A stretch of 10,855 bases of DNA from Myxococcota bacterium (lineage in GTDB: Bacteria; Myxococcota_C; UBA6777), in contig JAKLKB010000215.1 of NCBI GenBank assembly GCA_023150835.1, positions 1 through 10,855 on the forward strand. The letters are read 5' to 3'. Positions 1-5,617 of this stretch are shown here, one piece after another. The position numbers and the translations under genes were made by a program. How positions within the stretch are numbered: the first letter of the stretch is position 1; each line of letters begins with the position of its first letter. The notes under the pieces are model-generated. The model made no database searches and was not told the origin of the DNA. It worked only from the letters and a program-made list of their open reading frames with translations.

Positions 1-76
1 TTGGACTGGTAGACAGAAACATCGGAGGAATGGACGTCTTGTGATGTCCCCTCTCAGACGAGATCCGCCCGTTGAG

Positions 77-158
77 TGATCGTAAAAATGTAGGGGCAGC
101 CCCCTGTGGCTGCCCAACCATCGGGCGGTTCGCGAACCGCCCCTACATCATGCGATCA
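77..158. repeat. Composite palindromic element with two inner hairpins
   Basis: The outer arms are inverted copies of each other: TGATCG...ATGTAGGGGC on the left (77-97) and its complement on the right (139-158), with one gap. Inside are two perfect stems: GGGCAGCC/GGCTGCCC (94-101 with 108-115, 6-nt loop) and a 20-bp perfect palindrome at 123-142. It codes for nothing recognisable. The architecture resembles REP-like or MITE-like intergenic repeats, which many bacteria carry in numerous copies. Copy number cannot be judged from one window. Confidence 0.75.
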
Positions 159-202
159 TACCTTACGCGGAGATCGTATGACGCAATCGAATGGTTTGGG
201 TG

Positions 203-316
203 GGGTGTGACGCCACGCCCCACAAGGGAGCGCAGCTCCCTTGACCCCGTATCGGCGAAGAGATTACTGGTTTTTCAAAACAACGGCTCTGTCGCTTGAA
301 GAGCGCGAACACGGCT
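203..316 (-). repeat. Dispersed ~115-bp repeat, copy A (3' of ompH)
   Basis: Read on the minus strand, this segment aligns over its length with 5136-5256 on the plus strand. Shared blocks include GTGTTCGCGC, TTCAAGCG, TTTGAAAAACC, GGGTCAAGGGAGC and GCTCCCTTGTGGGGCGTGG. Its core is a perfect 8-bp stem, AAGGGAGC/GCTCCCTT (224-231 with 235-242). The stem is identical in the two copies while its 3-nt loop differs (TGC against GCG), which suggests that the structure is conserved. The copy begins about 30 nt after the ompH stop and is oriented with the gene. It may work as a 3'-end or transcript-processing element, although no U-run follows the hairpin. Confidence 0.8.
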
Positions 317-346
317 TTTTTTGGCGACTTCGTAAGTCCTACAAGA

Positions 347-985
347 TCAAAACCCAACCCCCAAAGGATCTTCGGGTTTGTCCGTTGTGGTGGGGATCTC
401 GGGCGTTTTAAGAAGCCCTTTCTTTTTGCAGTAGGAAGTGTCGCCGCCGTGGGCTTGGTTGTACTTGCAGACGAGTTGGCGTGTGTAATCGATCTCTTGC
501 CGCGCCACAAGGATCTGCGCATGGCTGCGGTCCACGATCATATCCAAGCCATGCTTTGCTCGGATCTTTTCAAGGATCGGCAACATCTTCTTCACGATCT
601 TGTTGGTTTCTGTGGCTTCGACTTGCATCAATTGTTTCGTGAGACCCGCATACGCCTGTTGAAGCTGGAGAAACATCCGCTGCATATCGGTTTGCAGCTT
701 TTGGACTTCTTCTTTTTTTAACGTACTTCGGTGCATATCATAGTACGCTTTTTTCTCCTTCAATCGTTGCTGCAATCCGTTGAGTTGTTCTTGGTAGCGG
801 GCTTTCATCTGTGCGAGGCGCTTCTTGGCCTCAAGGCCGTCTTTGGTGAGCAGCAGCGCTTTTTTCACATCCACATAGCCGATCTTGCCCGCGTGTGCCG
901 AAGGCAAAGCCACCGAAAAAACAAGGGCAAACGTCACCAAAGAAACAGCAGCACGCACAAGTCGGAACAAGGGGCGATCAAACAT
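347..985 (-). CDS. ompH: Periplasmic OmpH/Skp-family chaperone
   Basis: The product is a 212-residue protein of the OmpH/Skp family: periplasmic chaperones that hold unfolded outer-membrane proteins between the Sec translocon and the Bam machine. A basic start, a hydrophobic core at about residues 10-28 and an AHA cleavage site after residue 32 form a signal peptide. The mature protein opens with the family hallmark GKIGYVDVKKALL. A long Lys/Gln-rich coiled coil follows (about 45-130), then the returning strand HGLDMIVDRSHAQILVA (145-161). Two cysteines (173 and 186) and a Pro/Thr-rich tail follow the Skp fold; these are not typical of E. coli Skp and could form a disulfide. The frame is open further upstream, but the start at 985 is chosen because GGAGAAACC precedes this ATG and the signal peptide starts here. 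It overlaps the end of pheT by 8 nt, so translational coupling is likely. The family call is firm; clients are not deducible. Confidence 0.88.
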   Translation of the reverse strand: MFDRPLFRLVRAAVSLVTFALVFSVALPSAHAGKIGYVDVKKALLLTKDGLEAKKRLAQMKARYQEQLNGLQQRLKEKKAYYDMHRSTLKKEEVQKLQTDMQRMFLQLQQAYAGLTKQLMQVEATETNKIVKKMLPILEKIRAKHGLDMIVDRSHAQILVARQEIDYTRQLVCKYNQAHGGDTSYCKKKGLLKTPEIPTTTDKPEDPLGVGF

Positions 986-2852
986 TGGTTTCTCCGTGAG
1001 ATTTCGAGGGTTCAAGAGCGTAGAGATCCTCGGTAGCAAGGAGGGGTTGGAGGCTGATCTCAAAGACGGCGAGAGGTTGGACGAGGCGGAGTTTTTCGAG
1101 GACAACGGGGTGGATCTCCCCTGCGATGCCGACAGGTTCATCACGGTAAAACAACTGCGCGGCGCGGCCTTCGAGAAATGCAGGGTGTTGGATCGACTGG
1201 TAGGTCAGAGGCATACCGAGTTCGTGGGCGATGGCTTCGGTGATGGCTTTGATGTCGGAGAATCCGACCTGTGTATCCAAGATCCCCCCCGAAAGATGCA
1301 GACGCTCGGAAGGATGGGGGGTTCCCTGTTCAAAGATCACCACGTCATCCGCCTCAAACAAACGCTGCGGAAGTCCTTGGCCGCGATTGAGTGCAAACAA
1401 CCGAAGCAACTGGGGCAAGATCATCGTGCGCATCATGGATTGTTCGACCGATGCGGGGTTATCAAGCAAGACGGCATCTTCGGGATCATCGACGTTCATC
1501 AAAGCATATTGTTCTTCCGGATTGGAAAGCAAAAGGCTCATCACCTCAAAGAATCCAAGGCCGATCAGCGCGCTGCGAGCGCGATTCGCAAGGATCCGCT
1601 CGGGTCGCTCTTGAGCCACCGTCATATTCGGAACCAACACAGGGACGATGCGATGATAACCATAAGCGATCGCAAGATCCTCGATCAGATCGACTTCGTG
1701 CATGATATCGTTGCGATAAGGGGCAACCGTCACACGGATGTGATGTTCGGAGCCTTCGGTGGCTTCGGCATGATGACGCATTCTTCGCAACAATTCGATC
1801 GCCTGCTCGCGGGTGATATCGATCCCGATGCGGCGACAAGCATGATGCACGTCGATCTCGAAAGACTCTGTCGCCATCGTAGGCAAAGCAACGGATGTTG
1901 CAGGGAGATTGTGCATTGCAGGGAAGCGCATCTGTACGCGCTCCGCCGCCGAGCCCGGAAACAACTCAAGCATCGAAGTGACAAGCGTGTGCAGGCACTT
2001 GGTGACGACACGATCCGAGATCCCCGTCACATCGACAAAGACATCTTTGGTCTCGGTTGTCACGCGGGTTTCGTGGGAATTGATGATCGGCGGCATCGAA
2101 AGAACTTGCTCGACTTTGTCGATCAACAAAGGGACGCGAGGATGCCCTTCGAGCAGATGGGCGTAGGCCGTGCCTTTGGGATGGTGTGAGAGGATCGCTT
2201 GGGGTGTGACAGCCTGTCCGTCACTTTGCAGCGGAACAAAGCGGATATCCTCGCGTCCAACGGTGGTATAAGTGATCGGCCCTTTGATCGCAGACAGGTC
2301 ATACACCCCGATAGAGGCGAGTTTGCGATCTCGCGCCAGCGCCCAGTGCAAGTTTTCTTGCAGCTTCATCAGCATACGCAAACCGACATCATCGATCTGC
2401 AAGTTGCGGATCACCGCACACCCGATCTGCGGACGTACCGCTGCGACCGAGGCATCCACAAACACCTCAAGGCTCGGAGGTTCGAGACGATACGCAGCCA
2501 GTCCCGTCTCCACCGCCAGCAGCCCTTTGATGGCACGCGTCAACCCGCCTGCATCGAAGATATCGGGGCGAACGGGCAACAAATCCATCTTGACCACATC
2601 GACATCCCCGAGATATTCCCAAAGCTCGTCGGGCTTGCCTTCGACCAAGGTTTCGGGACAACGGGAAGGAAGCTCTTCGTTGGGATTGAGTTCGATCAGC
2701 GCGCCACTCGGGCGGCAACGATAACGCCGCAGCTTGCTGAAGCCGTCGAGATCCACGCCCAACTGATCGAGATGCGCTTCCATCTCGCCAGAGGTCAGAT
2801 CGCGGCCAAGACGCCGATTAAGTTCTTCGATAGGAATAGCGATCACAGGCAT
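978..2852 (-). CDS. pheT: Phenylalanyl-tRNA synthetase beta subunit, archaeal/eukaryotic type
   Basis: The product (624 residues) is the beta subunit of the alpha2-beta2 enzyme that charges tRNA-Phe. It starts MPVIAIPIEELNRRLG, as archaeal PheT does. It has a B3/4 domain (about 80-290; VKMDLLPVRPDIFD, DLSAIKGPITY, SMPPIINSHETRVT), a B5 domain (about 325-402; PYRNDIMHEVDLIEDLAIAYGY split over 378-399) and a C-terminal class-II-like catalytic fold without the active-site motifs. It lacks the N-terminal EMAP/tRNA-binding domain and the C-terminal anticodon-binding domain that lengthen the common bacterial PheT to about 800 residues. The start at 2852 is preceded by GGAG at 8-nt spacing. The frame is open upstream into pheS, but that extension has no family match. 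It lies 11 bp after pheS. The family assignment is from remembered motifs and length. Confidence 0.94.
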   Translation of the reverse strand: MPVIAIPIEELNRRLGRDLTSGEMEAHLDQLGVDLDGFSKLRRYRCRPSGALIELNPNEELPSRCPETLVEGKPDELWEYLGDVDVVKMDLLPVRPDIFDAGGLTRAIKGLLAVETGLAAYRLEPPSLEVFVDASVAAVRPQIGCAVIRNLQIDDVGLRMLMKLQENLHWALARDRKLASIGVYDLSAIKGPITYTTVGREDIRFVPLQSDGQAVTPQAILSHHPKGTAYAHLLEGHPRVPLLIDKVEQVLSMPPIINSHETRVTTETKDVFVDVTGISDRVVTKCLHTLVTSMLELFPGSAAERVQMRFPAMHNLPATSVALPTMATESFEIDVHHACRRIGIDITREQAIELLRRMRHHAEATEGSEHHIRVTVAPYRNDIMHEVDLIEDLAIAYGYHRIVPVLVPNMTVAQERPERILANRARSALIGLGFFEVMSLLLSNPEEQYALMNVDDPEDAVLLDNPASVEQSMMRTMILPQLLRLFALNRGQGLPQRLFEADDVVIFEQGTPHPSERLHLSGGILDTQVGFSDIKAITEAIAHELGMPLTYQSIQHPAFLEGRAAQLFYRDEPVGIAGEIHPVVLEKLRLVQPLAVFEISLQPLLATEDLYALEPSKSHGETNV

Positions 2853-2863
2853 AACGCGCTCCG

Positions 2864-4399
2864 TTACCTTGAAAGGGCGCTTTCCTTGAGCCAGTCCAGT
2901 TGGCTCAAGTAAAGCTGTCGGATATCTTCGAGCTGATAGCGCACCATCGCGAGACGTTCGAGGCCAAGCCCCCACGCCAACACAGGGACATCCACCCCCG
3001 CAGGCTGCACCACTTCGGGGCGAAACACGCCTGCACCGCCCAATTCAAACCAGTCCTTGGCCCCCGGCAAACGCACAAACACCCCCACCGAAGGCTCGGT
3101 ATAGGGGAAAAAGTCTGGGCGGAACTTGACTTCATCGAAGCCCATTTGTTTGTAAAAGGCAGTAAGCGTCCCAAGCAACGAGGCAAAACTGGCGTCTTTG
3201 TCGATGATCACGCCGTCCACTTGGTGAAATTCAGGAAGGTGCTTCCAGTCGATGGTTTCGCGGCGAAACACCCGCCCGACACAAAAGATCTTTTGCGGAG
3301 GTTGGGGGTTTTTGTGGCACGCAGCCACCGTCACGGCGGTGGTGTGGGTACGCAACACCACTTGGCGGGCTTTTTGGGCGCTCCACTTGTAGCGCCATCC
3401 TGTGGACCCCGTCTGTCCGCCATCTTCGTGTGTACGACGGATCGTCTCGACAAGCGCCTCGTCAGGCAGTTCAAATTGATTCGGTCGGGCGCAATAAAAG
3501 GTATCTTGCATCTCGCGTGCGGGATGATCTTGGGGCTGAAACAGCGCATCAAAGTCCCAAAAAGCACTCTCCACATACGGGCCTCGGATCTCCGCAAAAC
3601 CAAGGTTGAGAAATGCCCGCCGTGTCTCTTCAAGAACGCGGCGTAAGGGGTGCATTTTCCCCGGTCGGACGGGGGCCGTTGCGAGTGTGACGTCATAACT
3701 GCGGAAACTGGCTTTGCGCCACGCTCCAGAAAGCAACATCGCTTCGGTCAGTTGGTTGATCTCGACCCGTTCTTCGATCCCGTCGGAGAGGACATCCTTT
3801 CCGATCTGCGTCAAACGGATCTCTCGAAACTTCCGCTCTTTGCTGCGGAGGTAACCTCGACTACGCAAGCCTTTGATGATCTCTTGGACAGCTTCGTCGT
3901 TGCTCTCGGAGGCGTCGAGCAACAAACAAGACTCCGGAGATCGTGTCAGGCGATCGAGCAAGATCTCATCGGGTTGACGGATATCAAGGTCTGCAGCAGA
4001 CGACCACACCAAGGATTTTCCTGCGCGCTCGGCGTATCCTTTGGCCGTCAGAGAACGCATGATCTTGCCGATAGCTTGGGCGTCTGAACCTGTGGCTTCC
4101 GCAAGCTCCACAGGCGTCATCGGCTGCGCCTTTTGACGCAAGGCCTCGGCGGCTCGGCGCTCCAACAAAGAAGCCCCGCTTTTCACAAACGCCAAACCCT
4201 CTTCATCCAGCGAAAGCTCCAACCGAATCTCTTCGGTGATCTCGATCCAACCGTCTTGTGCAAACGCTGTGGCGACCGCCATCGCTTGCGATTGATCGAT
4301 CCCCGTCTGCGCCACCACAGCCTCCATACCGAGGCGGCCCCCTTGGGCTTCAAGCTGCTTGAGTACTTTGTATGCGTTCGTTGTGAGTTGGCGTACCAT
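2864..4399 (-). CDS. pheS: Phenylalanyl-tRNA synthetase alpha subunit, archaeal/eukaryotic type
   Basis: The 511-residue catalytic subunit activates phenylalanine with ATP and transfers it to tRNA-Phe in the cytoplasm. The N-terminal 205 residues form three winged-helix-like segments (about 1-65, 75-132, 140-205), as in the archaeal and eukaryotic alpha subunit; the common bacterial alpha subunit has a coiled coil there and is about 330-350 residues long. Class II motif 1 lies around 249-285, followed by RTHTTAVT (350-357). Motif 2 reads FRRETIDWKHLPEFHQVDG (378-396). Motif 3 is GGAGVFRPEV with LAWGLGLERLAMVRY (454-488). The ATG at 4399 has GAGGAG nine nt upstream. It is the first gene of the operon with pheT and ompH. 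No T-box or attenuator-like leader is evident in the 227 bp before it. Confidence 0.95.
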   Translation of the reverse strand: MVRQLTTNAYKVLKQLEAQGGRLGMEAVVAQTGIDQSQAMAVATAFAQDGWIEITEEIRLELSLDEEGLAFVKSGASLLERRAAEALRQKAQPMTPVELAEATGSDAQAIGKIMRSLTAKGYAERAGKSLVWSSAADLDIRQPDEILLDRLTRSPESCLLLDASESNDEAVQEIIKGLRSRGYLRSKERKFREIRLTQIGKDVLSDGIEERVEINQLTEAMLLSGAWRKASFRSYDVTLATAPVRPGKMHPLRRVLEETRRAFLNLGFAEIRGPYVESAFWDFDALFQPQDHPAREMQDTFYCARPNQFELPDEALVETIRRTHEDGGQTGSTGWRYKWSAQKARQVVLRTHTTAVTVAACHKNPQPPQKIFCVGRVFRRETIDWKHLPEFHQVDGVIIDKDASFASLLGTLTAFYKQMGFDEVKFRPDFFPYTEPSVGVFVRLPGAKDWFELGGAGVFRPEVVQPAGVDVPVLAWGLGLERLAMVRYQLEDIRQLYLSQLDWLKESALSR

Positions 4400-4480
4400 C
4401 CTCCAAACACTCCTCTACATCGGGCTGTTCCACAGATCACCGCTGCTTTTGCTTGCGTCGCCCTTCGCAAGAAGACAAGC

Positions 4481-4509
4481 CTCTTAGCACATCAAGCACC
4501 GAAGATCAA
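4481..4509 (-). promoter_or_regulatory. Candidate promoter for pheS-pheT-ompH
   Basis: On the minus strand TTGATC (4504-4509) and TAAGAG (4481-4486) are separated by exactly 17 nt, about 80 nt upstream of pheS. The -35 is good and the -10 is weak. The remainder of the 4400-4626 intergenic region shows no hairpin leader. A weaker plus-strand candidate for the next gene is TTGACT (4544-4549) with a poor -10, CACGAT, 16 nt later. Both are guesses from consensus only. Confidence 0.3.
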
Positions 4510-4626
4510 CGCTTCTGCGGCTTGCGTTTGCGCGACCCTCTGCTTGACTTTTTGCGCGCTTTGCCCACGATCTCACCGCGTCTTGCATCCCTACACTCGA
4601 CCTCTTAACCACCCCGAGGCTTTTCG

Positions 4627-5097
4627 ATGAAACCCATCAAAACCATTTTTCTGATCGTTGCGTCGATGTCCTTTGTCGTCGCAGCCTTGATCTTTGTCCC
4701 GATGATGCTTCACCCAAGCGCCTCCTCGACGGTCTATTGGGTCGCAGCCTTTGTTTTTTCCCTACTGATCGGCCTTTTCTCTTTTGTCTGGCGGCTGCTC
4801 ACGAGCGTTCTTGCGGCCATCGATTCTTCTAGCTCGCTCCATCACCGAGGTACACGCATCCGCACCTCGGACGCGCACGAAGCCGATCCTTGGATCATCG
4901 AATCCTCCGACTCCAGCGACGCAAACGATGATCACCCACGCTACGGCGGCGAAACCGAAAGCAGCTACGATACCGCCGATAGCAGCTCGTTTAGCGATTC
5001 CTCTTCTTCTTACAGTAGCGACTCGTCCTCTTCTTCATCCGGCGACTCGTCTTCTTCTAGCAGCGATTCCTCTTCTTCTTCTAGCAGCGATTGGTGA
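4627..5097 (+). CDS. Small membrane protein with Ser/Asp-rich tail
   Basis: I do not recognise this 156-residue protein. Two hydrophobic helices are clear (about 7-28 and 37-60), the second ending in WRLL. Residues 64-100 are a polar, acidic linker, and 101-156 are almost only Ser with Asp/Gly/Tyr at intervals, ending SSSDW. The tail is encoded by short imperfect repeats of TCTTCTTCTAGCAGCGATTC type (about 4990-5093), so its length could change by slippage. A hairpin topology with a flexible tail is likely. Such a tail resembles spacer or phospho-acceptor segments, but no anchor motif (LPXTG, PEP-CTERM) is present. GAGG lies 8 nt before the ATG. It is divergent from pheS and followed by repeat copy B. 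Function is unknown; low-complexity tails give many spurious matches. Confidence 0.72.
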   Translation: MKPIKTIFLIVASMSFVVAALIFVPMMLHPSASSTVYWVAAFVFSLLIGLFSFVWRLLTSVLAAIDSSSSLHHRGTRIRTSDAHEADPWIIESSDSSDANDDHPRYGGETESSYDTADSSSFSDSSSSYSSDSSSSSSGDSSSSSSDSSSSSSSDW

Positions 5098-5135
5098 ACT
5101 CGTTTCGTGGAAACGTGCGCGGCGTTGTGGCATCA

Positions 5136-5256
5136 AAACCCCCGTGTTCGCGCCACTTCAAGCGGAGCCTCCGTTGGTTTGAAAAACCTGTGCTCACTCC
5201 GCCAACACAGGGTCAAGGGAGCGCGGCTCCCTTGTGGGGCGTGGGGCAAAGCCCCA
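5136..5256 (+). repeat. Dispersed ~115-bp repeat, copy B (3' of the Ser-rich gene)
   Basis: This is the plus-strand counterpart of copy A at 203-316. The AAGGGAGC/GCTCCCTT stem is at 5215-5222 with 5226-5233, followed by a second hairpin, TGGGGC AAA GCCCCA. Like copy A it lies within about 40 nt of a stop codon and points the same way as the gene it follows. Both copies translate in one frame to a similar string (FKR..R.FEKPV...GQGS.APLWGV), but this frame has no start or RBS, so I read it as repeat sequence and not as a gene. Confidence 0.8.
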
Positions 5257-5418
5257 TACGCGCCTTGTTAAGGTGGAAACCTCGTAGCGTCGGTCTTGAT
5301 CGCCTTTTTTTCTCCCCCCCTCAATCCCCCCGGCCAACGGGGGGAAGTTGGAACGGGCAGCGTCTGCATTTCGTGCATACAGCGTGCGTCATGAAAAAAC
5401 AAAATCCCCGATGCTTCC

Positions 5419-5478
5419 GACTTTCGCTCCCTCCCCTGTTCACGGACTTTCGCTCCCTCCCCTGTTCACGGGGGAGGG
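5419..5478. repeat. 26-bp tandem duplication ending in a G/C hairpin
   Basis: Two perfect head-to-tail copies of a 26-bp unit starting GACTTTCGCTCCCTCCCC lie at 5419-5444 and 5445-5470. The second copy supplies the left arm of the stem CCCTCCCC/GGGGAGGG (5455-5462 with 5471-5478, 8-nt loop). It looks like a local slippage duplication of one arm of a C-rich/G-rich intergenic palindrome. Confidence 0.8.
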
Positions 5479-5617
5479 CGGGGTGGGGGGCTTTCCTCCG
5501 CTTCACCTAACGCCTATGGGGCAATGCCCCACCAAACCAAACGAATCTGCGTAATCCTACGCCTCTCGCGCAACCGATCCTCCCCGACAACAGAGACCCA
5601 CACACAAAGAGGAAGCC

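Larger units (their letters stand above)
1..346. other. Gene-free stretch downstream of ompH
   Basis: No convincing gene lies here. Short open frames exist on both strands, but they run through inverted repeats and have no credible ribosome binding site. The stretch contains the composite palindrome at 77-158 and dispersed repeat copy A at 203-316. Two plus-strand frames are open from the left edge, to stops at 42-44 and 77-79. Either could be the last few codons of a gene that begins outside the window, but too little is visible to say. Confidence 0.6.
5098..5617. other. Gene-free, hairpin-rich stretch before the hydrolase gene
   Basis: These 520 bp hold no credible gene. They contain dispersed repeat copy B (5136-5256), a 7-bp stem TCCCCCC/GGGGGGA (5325-5331 with 5339-5345), a tandem duplication (5419-5470) leading into an 8-bp stem, and a TGGGGC/GCCCCA hairpin (5517-5522 with 5526-5531) like the one ending copy B. 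I see no clear promoter for the downstream hydrolase gene. Confidence 0.6.

Noticed and set aside
163-522. Minus-strand open frame covering repeat copy A
   Set aside because: Its recognisable part is shared only with the repeat at 5136-5256. It overlaps ompH in another frame and lacks a credible start.
885-2189. Long plus-strand open frame (about 434 codons) antisense to ompH and pheT
   Set aside because: It mirrors the codon structure of the well-supported pheT gene, has no recognisable family motifs and no good ribosome binding site.
5419-5470. Possible CRISPR-like repeat pair
   Set aside because: There are only two units, directly abutting with no spacer between them, so this is a tandem duplication. 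No CRISPR array or cas gene is seen in the window.
5091-5510. Plus-strand open frame through repeat copy B and the GC-rich hairpins
   Set aside because: It consists of repeat and palindrome sequence with no RBS. The resemblance to copy A reflects the DNA repeat and not a protein family.
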